Part shown: positions 6,814-14,965 of the stretch, piece by piece | Position numbering within the stretch: position 1 is the stretch's first letter | Layout: the number at the start of each line of letters is the position of its first letter | IMG/VR virus record: IMGVR_UViG_3300037238_000069 | Span: 1-39,325 of that record | Strand: one strand, 5' to 3' | DNA: 39,325 nt | DNA from: a virus | Program-made: the position numbers and the translations under genes | Notes under the pieces: model-generated | What the model was told of the DNA's origin: nothing | The model's input: only the letters and a program-made list of their open reading frames with translations | The model's database searches: none

Positions 6814-8829
6814 TCATGCAACATTTTGATTATTTGCAACTACTTCCTTCTCTGGATTTGCAACAGGACTTATCTCATTCAGAATTTGAACTTGTGTCAG
6901 CAGATGATCTAAATCCATACCTTTCAATTCTTTGAGTGCTTTAACAACATTGAGTAAGCTCGCCGTATCTTCTTGATGAGCGCGACGTAACTTATCTTGA
7001 GCAACCGCACTGTCTGTCTGGATCTTAGCAACACGCTCTTTAGCAAGACCTTCCTGACTATGTGCGTAGGCAACCTTAGTCATATTATCGATTTGGATTT
7101 GCTGCATTTGCAACTCTTCCATTTTCTGTTGCTGTTCTTGCTGTGCTTTCTGACGCGCCATGACTTTTTCCATGATGCGATCTTTATTCTGTATCGTTAG
7201 GCATTCAAGGATTTCATCTGGAGGAGTCAAATCAGGATATAATTGCTGGAAGTGAAGTAACTGAGCTAATTCTAATTGTTGTTGTGTTTCTGTTAATGCT
7301 GCTTGAACAACCTTGCAGCCATATTTAAAGAAGATTTTGCTATCGAATTCAGCTGTAGGCTCTTCACCGATGACTTGACGAACTTTTCCATATGTCCAAT
7401 TCTTTTGGATATATTCTACTTCTATCTCCGCGCATATTCTTTGCGATTCATCGGCTTGATCAAAAAGCCTCTGAAGGTTTCGAGCTGTAGCAGCTTGTCT
7501 CATCATTGTAATGATCCCGGCTTTGTCATCGATATCCATGCCCATGGCATTAGGATCTATACCGGCGATATTGAAAAAGATACCCTTGAGCATCTCTTCC
7601 ATTTGCAACATGACCGGAGAAGGAGGCACAATCGGCATTGGCTGAACGTCATCCATGGAGAAGTCGGGATCAATAGATAGAACTCGACCATGGCCTGAAT
7701 TTAGAGCATCATCTGGAGTAACAAGAGCGCCTTTTTTGACCTTCAAGCCTTGCTGTTGAGCATCGAGGATTTCGAGATTGGAAACCTTCAAACGATTCAA
7801 AAGATATTGACAATCTCTGAGCATAGTCATCGGGCTATTGAACTTGTATGCGTAGTATGGAGTATCCGCAGTGAAGAAAGCGAGCATCGGCACCACGGGG
7901 TAGCGATCCATGCCGTAGGGGTTAGGTTCATCTACAATGACTCTATCATTTAAAATAATGCTTCTGCGTACTGTAGGAACCTGCTTTTTAATTGTAGTTA
8001 ACTTTCCTTTGAAAGCCTGCATAATCTCTTTTAGCTGATCTTTGGTTCCTTGAAATTCTTGGCATTCTTCTGTTTTTTTATCGACTAGGAATGTGGCTTC
8101 TCTGCTTGTCAAATACCAGTATTCATCAAAAGCTATCAAATTTGGAAATTGGATTTGATAGACTTCAGGCATGTAGTAAAATTTGTCATCGCGATAAGTG
8201 CCTTTAGGAAGAGAGAGAATTTCGTCACCAAATTGCGGATACATAAGAGCGGCTTCTTGAGCATCAAAGAAAGTCCTTACCCACCAAAATCTTGCGTCAC
8301 TCATGTCTTTTCGTCTAAAATATGGATCAAAGAGGCATGACTTCATATCTACGTATCGCCAAACCGGATTTGGACTGATAGGATCTTTTGTACTATCACC
8401 ATACATGTACATAAATCCTAAGCCCTGAATGATGGCTCCAAGTTGAAATGCATCACTAAATGTCTGATGGAATCCTTCTTTATGATTATGATAGAGGCAC
8501 TTTGTTAGCTGATCAGCAGTCTTTTGCATTCCATTATGAATAGGAATGACGGCGGAGCTTTTGCGCGTTTGTCTTTGCTGTCCTGATATCGCTTCAGATA
8601 TCGGATTCATGATGTTGAAATTCCAGATTTTGCGTCTATAAGTTGCGACGCCTGGAAAGATTAAACCCCAAACTTCTTGATCATTTATCGTGAATCTTTG
8701 ATTTAGATCGGCTTGATACCATTGTGTTTGTAGAATATTAATACTATCGCTATAATTCTTTTCCATGCTCTGACGAAGAGAGACATTTAAACTGTCTTCT
8801 GGCCAGAAAATAGGGTCATTGTTGCGCAT
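6814..8829 (-). CDS. Portal protein, P22-type (671 aa)
   Basis: The portal is the dodecameric ring at one capsid vertex through which DNA enters and leaves. Length and sequence fit P22-like portals (P22 gp1 is 725 aa): the N-terminal core includes WNFNIMNPISEAISGQQRQTR and MDRYPVVPMLAFF, and a region near residues 420-460 includes IAGIDPNAMGMD and AGIITMMRQAATARNLQRLFD. The last 150 residues form a long Gln/Lys-rich helix (RQKAQQEQQQKMEELQMQQ), corresponding to the barrel helix of P22. RBS GGTGAAAG precedes ATG 8829. It lies downstream of the terminase genes as in other tailed phages. Confidence 0.9.
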   Translation of the reverse strand: MRNNDPIFWPEDSLNVSLRQSMEKNYSDSINILQTQWYQADLNQRFTINDQEVWGLIFPGVATYRRKIWNFNIMNPISEAISGQQRQTRKSSAVIPIHNGMQKTADQLTKCLYHNHKEGFHQTFSDAFQLGAIIQGLGFMYMYGDSTKDPISPNPVWRYVDMKSCLFDPYFRRKDMSDARFWWVRTFFDAQEAALMYPQFGDEILSLPKGTYRDDKFYYMPEVYQIQFPNLIAFDEYWYLTSREATFLVDKKTEECQEFQGTKDQLKEIMQAFKGKLTTIKKQVPTVRRSIILNDRVIVDEPNPYGMDRYPVVPMLAFFTADTPYYAYKFNSPMTMLRDCQYLLNRLKVSNLEILDAQQQGLKVKKGALVTPDDALNSGHGRVLSIDPDFSMDDVQPMPIVPPSPVMLQMEEMLKGIFFNIAGIDPNAMGMDIDDKAGIITMMRQAATARNLQRLFDQADESQRICAEIEVEYIQKNWTYGKVRQVIGEEPTAEFDSKIFFKYGCKVVQAALTETQQQLELAQLLHFQQLYPDLTPPDEILECLTIQNKDRIMEKVMARQKAQQEQQQKMEELQMQQIQIDNMTKVAYAHSQEGLAKERVAKIQTDSAVAQDKLRRAHQEDTASLLNVVKALKELKGMDLDHLLTQVQILNEISPVANPEKEVVANNQNVA

Positions 8830-8900
8830 CTTTCACCATGGATATTTTTAACTTGATCCTGTAGGATAAAATTTAATTTAGGCAAGGAACTAATCCATCC

Positions 8901-9179
8901 ATGGAACAAATACCTCTATCTCAAGACGATCTATTAGATGTGACAGAAATGACGCGTAAAATTGAAGGACATATTTCGGAAGTGCTTAAAGACAATGACC
9001 TCGTCTTGGCCATGTCAGCTCTAATTAGTGCGTCAATTAATTGTATATTAGTTCAATGTAAAACTATGGAACATGCTTTACTTTATAGAAATATCTTTAT
9101 GGGAACCTTTGATTTTGCAATTAAAAATATACAAATCAAAGGCCCCGATCAATCAACTTCTTCTACTTCTTCTTCTTAA
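8901..9179 (+). CDS. Hypothetical helical protein (92 aa), plus strand
   Basis: ATG 8901 follows AAGGAAC by about 13 nt. The protein is helical (LLDVTEMTRKIEGHISEVL, ALISASINCILVQCK) with a Ser/Thr-only tail. It starts 71 bp from the divergent portal gene and overlaps by 17 bp the end of the convergent gene at 9163. The gap between the divergent starts contains the inverted repeat ATCCTGTAGGAT (about 8857-8868). The function is unknown; an antisense artefact is less likely given the protein-like composition. Confidence 0.6.
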   Translation: MEQIPLSQDDLLDVTEMTRKIEGHISEVLKDNDLVLAMSALISASINCILVQCKTMEHALLYRNIFMGTFDFAIKNIQIKGPDQSTSSTSSS

Positions 9180-9651
9180 TGACAGTTTCCTTCTTAATGA
9201 CAGGTTTCTTATTCCTTGGGGATTTCTTTTTCTCAGGATTATCAAGTTGCTTGCGCTCATTCAAAGCGCTTCTGGCAATAGAGACACAGCCTTTGAATTC
9301 ATTAATCATCATGTGTAACTTATCCACATTCTTCATGTAGTCTTCAAATTTTTCCAGAGTCTTTTCAGCCAAAGAAACTTGTTTACATCTTCTCTGATCA
9401 TATCTTATCTGATCATATCTTAATTCATCTAATTTTTCATGAATTCTGTTAATAGAACTGACTTCATTATTTGGATCAAATGTCTCTTTCAAATTTTCAT
9501 AAATATCTTGTGTTACTTTAGTTGCATCAGATTTATTTTGAGCAAGAATTAAAAGATTTTCAACTCCTGTATCTATTCGCATTAAACGATCAGTTAAGCG
9601 ATCCATCCATTCTTTGATGCCTTCGATTTCTTTTCTAACAGTAAAAAACAT
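9163..9651 (-). CDS. Coiled-coil protein (162 aa)
   Basis: Nearly all of the protein is helix-forming (IEGIKEWMDRLTDRLMRI, IHEKLDELRYDQIRYDQRR, LEKFEDYMKNVDKLHMMI). A repeated RYDQIRYDQ lies in the middle and a very basic Lys tail at the end. Spacing to the upstream gene is 5 bp. It may be a virion-associated or DNA-binding coiled coil. No family is recognised. Confidence 0.68.
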   Translation of the reverse strand: MFFTVRKEIEGIKEWMDRLTDRLMRIDTGVENLLILAQNKSDATKVTQDIYENLKETFDPNNEVSSINRIHEKLDELRYDQIRYDQRRCKQVSLAEKTLEKFEDYMKNVDKLHMMINEFKGCVSIARSALNERKQLDNPEKKKSPRNKKPVIKKETVIKKKK

Positions 9652-9656
9652 AGTGA

Positions 9657-9953
9657 TTATAAATCCCCTGACCAGCAGTTTAATAGAACATTGAAAACTG
9701 AGTTCGCTACTTCTTCGTTTTCCAAGTCAACGTAAATCGTATTTGTGTAGAAGTTAAAGTGAATTCTTTTTCCTTCAAGCGCCATGTGTGTGACATGTTC
9801 AAGATTAATGACGGTCGGTTTCTCTCCATTGAAGCGAAAGATATCTCTTTTACGAGGAATTTTAGGTGGTTTCTCAGGTTGGCAATTTCCTGAATCACCT
9901 ATAATTTCTTGCACTTGGGTTTGTGCTTCTGTTGGTGCTTGTTCTTCATTCAT
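9657..9953 (-). CDS. Hypothetical protein (98 aa)
   Basis: ATG 9953 follows AAGGATTTTAT. The first third is Glu/Gln/Pro-rich and probably disordered. The rest alternates beta strands (INLEHVTHMALEGKRIHFNF, TIYVDLENEEVANSVFNVLL) in the manner of a small PH-like or beta-sandwich domain. Function unknown. Confidence 0.65.
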   Translation of the reverse strand: MNEEQAPTEAQTQVQEIIGDSGNCQPEKPPKIPRKRDIFRFNGEKPTVINLEHVTHMALEGKRIHFNFYTNTIYVDLENEEVANSVFNVLLNCWSGDL

Positions 9954-9965
9954 ATAAAATCCTTG

Positions 9966-10208
9966 TTATTCATTATAAAAATTCCTTCCTTCATCCATAG
10001 TTTCCATACCACCTGAACATCGGATCATTGCATCAGAAACCAAATCGGATTTTTCTCTATACCACTTTCGTTTATATTCGTCATATTCAATTTGAGTCAT
10101 AGTGCCTCTAGAGTCGAATAGAGGGCATTCGCATCTTCTTTTGCAATTCCTGCAAAATCCATAGACAATCGTATGTTTTGGGTTGCAATAATCACAATGG
10201 TTTTTCAT
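9966..10208 (-). CDS. Small Cys-rich zinc-ribbon protein (80 aa)
   Basis: CDYCNPKH and CRNCKRRCECP give two CxxC knuckles plus further Cys and His, suggesting one zinc ribbon. The rest is charged and helical. Its ATG overlaps the previous stop. It belongs to the run of tiny Cys-pair genes between portal and terminase. Function not recognised. Confidence 0.6.
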   Translation of the reverse strand: MKNHCDYCNPKHTIVYGFCRNCKRRCECPLFDSRGTMTQIEYDEYKRKWYREKSDLVSDAMIRCSGGMETMDEGRNFYNE

Positions 10209-10513
10209 TTTCTCACCAACTTGATTCCCTCGGAACCATCATCGGTTTTTCTTACACGTCTAAAACCCATTTGCGAGCAAAATTCAAGTATCTTAACGTA
10301 TATTTCGACATTAAGAGTCCCTCTAATTATTGCGTGATTTTCATATATTTCTAGGGAATATTGCGGCTCTTCTTGTGGCGAGATAAGACTTTCAAGATAT
10401 TCAGTTCCGGAAACGATGGAACATGCTTCGCATAAACGAATCATATGCCCTTTACCTGGTGAGCTTTTCTCCACTTCTTTAAGACAATTATTGCATAACG
10501 GTTTAGTTTTCAT
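10205..10513 (-). CDS. Zinc-ribbon plus alpha/beta domain protein (102 aa)
   Basis: CNNCLKEVEKSS and CEACSIVSG form a CxxC/CxxC ribbon at residues 8-32. The C-terminal half (YSLEIYENHAIIRGTLNVEI, KILEFCSQMGFRRVRK) looks like a small strand-helix-strand domain. Function unknown. It precedes the 80-aa ribbon gene with a 4-bp overlap. Confidence 0.6.
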   Translation of the reverse strand: MKTKPLCNNCLKEVEKSSPGKGHMIRLCEACSIVSGTEYLESLISPQEEPQYSLEIYENHAIIRGTLNVEIYVKILEFCSQMGFRRVRKTDDGSEGIKLVRK

Positions 10514-10523
10514 TTTTTATTTA

Positions 10524-10658
10524 TCACATCCCATCATAACTACGTTGAAATTCTTTAATCGATTCTTCTTTTTCTTTTTCTCTCGCATCTTCTCTAGCTG
10601 TTGCCCATATAACTATTGCACAGGTAAAAAAAGCTAAAATTAGGTTAATCTTTCTCAT
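10524..10658 (-). CDS. Small single-pass membrane protein (44 aa)
   Basis: The start MRKINLILAFF at 10658 is chosen for its RBS AGGAAAG; the frame extends to 10748 only inside the upstream gene. Residues 4-20 (INLILAFFTCAIVIWAT) are a membrane segment or uncleaved signal, followed by a charged helix (REDAREKEKEESIKEFQ). This layout resembles small phage inner-membrane proteins such as i-spanins or holin partners, but that is only a possibility. Confidence 0.55.
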   Translation of the reverse strand: MRKINLILAFFTCAIVIWATAREDAREKEKEESIKEFQRSYDGM

Positions 10659-10962
10659 TTTCTTTCCTACATTGGACAGTCCGTTCTTTAATGAATATTC
10701 TCTTAATACGCCTATATAAAAACCACCAAGAACGTTTGATATAGGCAATAGGATGTTTCAGTCTAAATATAATTCGTTGCCCTAGTGTCTTCCCGATTAG
10801 CATAAAACCCCAAGGATCGAGAAAACGAACTCCTTGAGCAAATTTCACTCCTATTGTGGCATTTTCTGCTAAAGCATTAGAAGGATTAGAAGAACGATAT
10901 ATAAAGTTTTCAGACTTTTTTTGGTTATCGAATATAAATCTTAATCCTTGTTCATCTTTCAT
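10645..10962 (-). CDS. Hypothetical basic protein (105 aa)
   Basis: The protein is basic and aromatic, especially in its C-terminal half (IIFRLKHPIAYIKRSWWFLY followed by RRIKRIFIKERT), with no clear domain. It overlaps the upstream gene by 11 bp and the membrane-protein gene by 14 bp. Peripheral membrane or nucleic-acid contact is possible. No family is recognised. Confidence 0.55.
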   Translation of the reverse strand: MKDEQGLRFIFDNQKKSENFIYRSSNPSNALAENATIGVKFAQGVRFLDPWGFMLIGKTLGQRIIFRLKHPIAYIKRSWWFLYRRIKRIFIKERTVQCRKENEKD

Positions 10963-11434
10963 TCCCTAACTTTTCCAGATCTTGCATAGCTTCTTGAAGA
11001 TTCTTCTTAAGTTTATCGACATAAGTACTCTGCCATTTTATCTTATCTTTCTTGCTTGGTCTTGTAAATTTCATAGTGGTTGAGATCTCAGGAAATGGAG
11101 GCATTTCAGCAAACATTTTTAACATTCCTTCTGGAATTGGCGTTGAAAGCAAGTTAGGACTTGTCTGGAAATGTTCACGCATCATGCGTAAAGATTCTTC
11201 AGTTACCTCATTAACCCATCGATCTCGATCTAATTTGTCCTCTTCATTTTGTTTATCATATAAAAAGCCGCGAAATGTTTTGTGATAACCTATATCATAA
11301 AGATAGTCATATGCCATCAAGAACATACATTCGCTACTACATATACGCAAATAAGAGAGAGTAAAAACGTCCCCCAATTGGACCGGCAATATCTCGCATT
11401 CTTTGCCACATTGTAGGCACCGTTTTGTTGACAT
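10952..11434 (-). CDS. Zinc-ribbon hypothetical protein (160 aa)
   Basis: It begins MSTKRCLQCGKECEILP with CxxC and C, then CSSECMFLM, making a zinc-finger head at residues 6-34. A helical, charged body follows (EEDKLDRDRWVNEVTEESLR). RBS AGGATAACG. It is one of the longest members of the Cys-pair gene run between TerL and portal. Function unknown. Confidence 0.62.
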   Translation of the reverse strand: MSTKRCLQCGKECEILPVQLGDVFTLSYLRICSSECMFLMAYDYLYDIGYHKTFRGFLYDKQNEEDKLDRDRWVNEVTEESLRMMREHFQTSPNLLSTPIPEGMLKMFAEMPPFPEISTTMKFTRPSKKDKIKWQSTYVDKLKKNLQEAMQDLEKLGNER

Positions 11435-11436
11435 CG

Positions 11437-12000
11437 TTATCCTATAAACATTAGTTCATCTTTTTTAATCTGCATATTACCAAATTCAGTCGGATTGAAT
11501 GGAAGAGTTATTATGTGATAGCCATTCTTAGTTTTATATTCCATGAGCATATGCCTCGTGTTTCTTAGTTGCAATTTGGCGTACTCATATTCTTGCTCGG
11601 TATCGCAATCTATCAGGAAGTTATTTTGCGCTCTGCAACTAGGATTCATCAAGCAGCTGAAGAAACGGTTTTTGATATCACAATAGAATGAGTTTAACTC
11701 ATAGAGATTCCCATAGTCCATTTCAAGTTGTCGGCGTTTGAACTCATGTATGGCTTTAGTTACATCTCTTTCATTGACTGAAGAATAGATGCGATGCTCT
11801 TGGTGGCTTGTCTGTTGGATATTGTATAACTCCATGATGCATTCTCTCCACTCTTCAGTATTCTTAGAGATACGCTTGAGTGATTTCCTTTGCGCATTAC
11901 CTTCTTCGCCATCTTTATTGCGCTTAATGAGTAAGATACCTCGATAGCCTGAAGTAAACATTTCTGGAATGGATTCAAGATCATCGATTAGTTTATTCAT
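11437..12000 (-). CDS. Conserved phage protein, possible primase- or nucleotidyltransferase-like fold (187 aa)
   Basis: The N-terminal half is helical. The C-terminal half has RIYSSVNERDVTKAIHEFKR, FYCDIKNRFFSCLMNPSC, FLIDCDTEQEYEYAK and YKTKNGYHIITLPFNP. The DCD acidic pair followed by a KNGYHI strand is reminiscent of archaeo-eukaryotic-primase-type folds, but a full active site cannot be shown, so the functional assignment is tentative. The ATG overlaps the upstream gene by 8 bp. Its place beside the terminase does not suggest a replication role. Confidence 0.6.
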   Translation of the reverse strand: MNKLIDDLESIPEMFTSGYRGILLIKRNKDGEEGNAQRKSLKRISKNTEEWRECIMELYNIQQTSHQEHRIYSSVNERDVTKAIHEFKRRQLEMDYGNLYELNSFYCDIKNRFFSCLMNPSCRAQNNFLIDCDTEQEYEYAKLQLRNTRHMLMEYKTKNGYHIITLPFNPTEFGNMQIKKDELMFIG

Positions 12001-12325
12001 TCTTCTTTTTCTTCCTTAACTTCTTGCTTTCAACCTTCTCATGAAAAGCAACTTCAGCTCTCAATTTCTTGGGCACTTTCTTGCTGACCGTGATCTTTCC
12101 GGACTTGCTATTCTTGCCAATTAGCTCATCATCGGGTATTGTTTCATCCATATGTTTGAGCCTAGTGTAATCTTTACGGGGAAACTTTGCTTTTTCTTTT
12201 TTGCTGGTTTCCTCGTGAGCCGTCTTATAGCCTTTTTGAGAAACTGGATATCCTTTAGCTGATATCTTATTCGCTAGATGATAAGATGCTTTATGATCTT
12301 TTCCACAGACTTTACATTTCTTCAT
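11993..12325 (-). CDS. Basic hypothetical protein (110 aa)
   Basis: CKVCGKDH at residues 4-11 is a CxxC knuckle with a nearby His. The centre (YTRLKHMDETIPDDELIG) is acidic. The C-terminus (VPKKLRAEVAFHEKVESKKL) is strongly basic. An FHEKVE sequence recalls a metal-binding helix but does not meet the HExxH pattern, so no protease is claimed. Its ATG overlaps the stop of the methyltransferase remnant. Confidence 0.6.
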   Translation of the reverse strand: MKKCKVCGKDHKASYHLANKISAKGYPVSQKGYKTAHEETSKKEKAKFPRKDYTRLKHMDETIPDDELIGKNSKSGKITVSKKVPKKLRAEVAFHEKVESKKLRKKKKNE

Positions 12326-12399
12326 ATTAAACCCATTAGGATTTGGAACGCTTTTTTCGCTTGCTGAGGAACCACTGCATTGCCCAAGCCATTGATCAT
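12322..12399 (-). pseudogene. C-terminal remnant of a cytosine-5 DNA methyltransferase (25 codons)
   Basis: ATG 12399 overlaps the TerL stop as ATGA, and the 25-codon frame reads LGNAVVPQQAKKAFQIL in its middle. GNAVVPQ followed by a short helix is the hallmark of the last motif (motif X) of C5-cytosine methyltransferases, normally within the last 30 residues of a 300-400-aa enzyme. The rest of the enzyme is absent: the frame is closed by TAA four codons before the ATG and upstream sequence is TerL. It looks like the tail left by a deletion, possibly still translated by coupling. Confidence 0.5.
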
Positions 12400-13907
12400 A
12401 AACCGTAATACTTATTCACTGCTTTAATGTCTTCATCAGCACCTCTTCCATCTTTACGCTCTAGTGCTTTAAGTCCTACAGCGAGATATCTAAAGCTGTC
12501 GGCCGCGTGAGAATGCTCATCATGCAATGGTGTGTTTTTATAACATCCGAGCCTATCATCCCAAACCTTTTTGTAAGCTTCCAGGTGTTTAAAGCCCTTC
12601 GACGTTTTTTGTTCATCGAATACACAGCGTGATAGCATTGATCTGACTGTTTGGATACCTTCCAGTTTGTCGCACTCTTTGATGTCCAATACGACAAACT
12701 TGCCGTCAAGGAGCGGCGTAACATAGTCAAGATACTGTGTCTTAGATCCAGCGTCTCTTTTTCGCGCATCATGAGGGAAGATATGACGTCCAAATCTGTA
12801 TTTCTGTTTATTAAGCCAATCACAATAATGCGCTGCTCCTTCATCCCAATTTTCATAATAGTTTATTATTGATACTTGTCCTCCACGCCCCAGGGTAAAG
12901 CACCAAATGGCCGTAAAATCATCCAGACCAATGTCCCAACCGGTATGAACAAGCAAACTATCATCATATGGAACGCGAGTAACGGAACCAGATGCACGCA
13001 ATTTAGCAAGTTGAAACCCATAGTATAAACCTTCATTAGCGCTTTCAAATGCTTCTTTGGGCGTGCTTGGATATTCTTGTTTCATAGAATCGCCAAGCAT
13101 TTTAAGCTTCATCTCATACCATCGTCTCTGTTCCTCGTCAATCTTTCTTTGACGCTCTAACTCGATCTGATCTAGATATTCATTTGTTTCCTTGCTCACA
13201 GATATTGCCAAGCTTGATTCTCGGTATCCGGGCTCGTCAAACCAAGGAAAGAAGAAGAAGCGCAGTTGCATCGGCGACAGATCGGCTCCTTGCATTGCGA
13301 GCATTTCAGCTTGTTTGCTGAACTCGTAGAAATATCCCTCACGTCCCTCTGCTGTAGACTCAATAGCAATGACCTGATCTGAAGAAACTGTGTTAAGGCT
13401 TCCTGTGACGATTTCTTTAGCGACGTCAGGAGATTTGGCGCAAATTTTGCCAAACTCAGATACAAGTAAACGCTGGTAAGTACCTGATCGAAAACCTGTA
13501 GAGACTCGATAACTGGAGCCATTTTCAAAAGCAAGCTCTCCGCTTCGATCATTTGTTGCACTGTTAAAAGTTCTTGTCCATCCTGGCATTCTGTCATAAG
13601 CGTATTTAACCTTTTTTTTAAAGATATCCTCGGCATCCTCTTTTCGATGCGCGATGATGCCTGCATTAATATTACGATGCCAAAAGCAATCGTCCAAGAA
13701 TTTTATTGAAAAGTAAGTTGTAACCCCAATTTGCCGGGCCTTAAGCACCAGCATTTGATGCCATTCGCGCTCATATAAATCTAATTGCGCCCAATTGAGA
13801 TTGAAAAGAATTTCATTGCCATGCTTATCAGCAATGTAATAGAGGTTGGTTAGACGCCACAGAGTATTGTTGAGTTGCTCTTGCGTGGGGATATATTCAT
13901 CACTCAT
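12396..13907 (-). CDS. terL: Terminase large subunit (503 aa)
   Basis: TerL is the packaging ATPase and nuclease. The ATPase half has an adenine/Walker A region MLVLKARQIGVTTYFS (ARQIGVTT near residues 57-64) and a Walker B-like VIAIESTAEG. The RNase H-like nuclease half has HTGWDIGLDDFTAIWCF, FPHDARKRDAGS and HDEHSHAADSFRYLAVG with the expected Asp residues. ATG 13907 (MSDEYIP) overlaps the end of the upstream gene; an in-frame ATG at 13937 would add ten residues and also lacks a clear RBS. Length and motif spacing are normal, so the gene appears intact. Confidence 0.92.
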   Translation of the reverse strand: MSDEYIPTQEQLNNTLWRLTNLYYIADKHGNEILFNLNWAQLDLYEREWHQMLVLKARQIGVTTYFSIKFLDDCFWHRNINAGIIAHRKEDAEDIFKKKVKYAYDRMPGWTRTFNSATNDRSGELAFENGSSYRVSTGFRSGTYQRLLVSEFGKICAKSPDVAKEIVTGSLNTVSSDQVIAIESTAEGREGYFYEFSKQAEMLAMQGADLSPMQLRFFFFPWFDEPGYRESSLAISVSKETNEYLDQIELERQRKIDEEQRRWYEMKLKMLGDSMKQEYPSTPKEAFESANEGLYYGFQLAKLRASGSVTRVPYDDSLLVHTGWDIGLDDFTAIWCFTLGRGGQVSIINYYENWDEGAAHYCDWLNKQKYRFGRHIFPHDARKRDAGSKTQYLDYVTPLLDGKFVVLDIKECDKLEGIQTVRSMLSRCVFDEQKTSKGFKHLEAYKKVWDDRLGCYKNTPLHDEHSHAADSFRYLAVGLKALERKDGRGADEDIKAVNKYYGL

Positions 13908-14211
13908 TGTGAGGCACGTATTTTCTGTGGAATTCATCTGTTAGATATTGATCGCCAAAATAAGTATCATATAACTCGCAGGAATCATCATAAATAGCGT
14001 TTTGATCCTCTAGTCTCATATCAATAAGATAACGCAATCCAAGCAAATGCAAGCGTCCTAGATCGGTAAGCTCGTAGTCCGTCGAAAGATAATGTTCATA
14101 AAAGAACTTATTTTGTACATATATCCCTGAATATGGTGAAAAATCAGAGGAATATAAACATATCGGCAATAGGGCTAGGAAAAAGTACTTACAATGTTGG
14201 CATCTTGTCAT
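13900..14211 (-). CDS. Small protein with N-terminal hydrophobic segment (103 aa)
   Basis: It begins MTRCQHCKYFFLALLPICLY, with a CxxC followed by a membrane or signal segment, then a soluble acidic domain (YELTDLGRLHLLGLRYLIDM, DDSCELYDTYFGDQYLTDEF). It sits between the two terminase genes and overlaps both neighbours. Whether the hydrophobic stretch is a signal peptide cannot be decided. No family is recognised. Confidence 0.55.
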   Translation of the reverse strand: MTRCQHCKYFFLALLPICLYSSDFSPYSGIYVQNKFFYEHYLSTDYELTDLGRLHLLGLRYLIDMRLEDQNAIYDDSCELYDTYFGDQYLTDEFHRKYVPHNE

Positions 14212-14362
14212 TTATTTGGTCTTTCCCTTTCTCTTTATGTTTATAAACTTCTCTCAACATTTCTTCATATGTTTCAAAGAAATGTTGAATATGTTCAGGA
14301 AATGGTTCAATAGGTACTACTTGTTCTTTCAGAATCAATTGCATTCCAAACCATTCTGTCAT
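14189..14362 (-). CDS. Small hypothetical protein (57 aa) between the terminase genes
   Basis: ATG 14362 is adjacent to the TerS stop (TAA-ATG) and AAAGGAAG lies about 11 nt upstream. The protein is helical and charged (PEHIQHFFETYEEMLREVYK) and ends in NDKMPTL. The frame overlaps the next gene by 23 bp. The arrangement fits coupled translation. Function unknown. Confidence 0.55.
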   Translation of the reverse strand: MTEWFGMQLILKEQVVPIEPFPEHIQHFFETYEEMLREVYKHKEKGKDQINDKMPTL

Positions 14363-14791
14363 TTATTTGGGCTTCCTTTTATTCCTCTGAACTTCTTCTA
14401 AGACTTTCTGTTTTTCTTGCTCAATGGCTCTAGCTTCGCTTTTAAGGGCGGTAGCTTTGCGAAGCTCATTATCGTCGGCGTCTTTATCTTCTTGCTCGCG
14501 GAGATCGGGGAAGTAGATCCTTTGCCATCTGTCGGAGATTTTGTCCCGGACGTTGCTGTTTTTATTGACATATTTCTTACCTATAATTTTAAGTGCTTGC
14601 TCGTAATATGGAAGGAACTCTTCTATTTGTATAAAGTTTTTCCACTCATTATAAGTATAGCCTTTTTCGATCGTATACCATTCCGATAAATGTAGGATAT
14701 CTTCTATGTTTTCGTTAACAAATTCGACCATTTCTTGTCCAAGCTCAATCATCTTCGCGGTTGAATATGCAAATACACGTGGCCTAACCAT
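14363..14791 (-). CDS. terS: Terminase small subunit-like protein (142 aa)
   Basis: TerS recognises phage DNA and regulates TerL. The pattern of an N-terminal segment, then HLSEWYTIEKGYTYNEWKN, FLPYYEQALKIIGKKY, DKISDRWQRIYFPDLREQED and a charged C-terminal helix (EARAIEQEKQKVLEEV) matches small terminases of podovirus type. It is first in the minus-strand late block, directly before TerL, and has RBS AGGAG. A promoter-like TTGACT lies upstream. The assignment rests on pattern and position. Confidence 0.72.
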   Translation of the reverse strand: MVRPRVFAYSTAKMIELGQEMVEFVNENIEDILHLSEWYTIEKGYTYNEWKNFIQIEEFLPYYEQALKIIGKKYVNKNSNVRDKISDRWQRIYFPDLREQEDKDADDNELRKATALKSEARAIEQEKQKVLEEVQRNKRKPK

Positions 14792-14822
14792 TAGTTATAC
14801 TCCTATTAATCTTATTATCATC

Positions 14823-14851
14823 AAACTAAATAAAAAAAAACATTTAGTCAA
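14823..14851 (-). promoter_or_regulatory. Candidate promoter for the terminase/late block
   Basis: On the minus strand TTGACT (14851-14846), a 17-bp spacer containing a T9 tract, and TAGTTT (14828-14823) precede the TerS start. The -35 is good and the -10 weak, so a phage-specific factor may be needed. Confidence 0.4.
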
Positions 14852-14906
14852 GGTAACAGGGGAATAGGGTTTTTGTCTATGAATTAAGGGTTATGATTAA
14901 CTTGTG

Positions 14907-14938
14907 TTGACTTATATTAACTTATATTGCACAATATA
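14907..14938 (+). promoter_or_regulatory. Early promoter with palindromic operator
   Basis: TTGACT at 14907-14912, 17 bp, CACAAT at 14930-14935. A perfect 16-bp palindrome TATATTGCACAATATA (14923-14938) covers the -10 region. The rtcB-unit promoter at 28345 has the same -35, spacing and a related palindrome, so one repressor may control both. Confidence 0.55.
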
Positions 14939-14965
14939 GGCATATATCAAACAAAAGGATGCGAA

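Noticed and set aside
11993-12325. Metalloprotease from the FHEKVE sequence
   Set aside because: It does not satisfy HExxH and no third ligand is evident.
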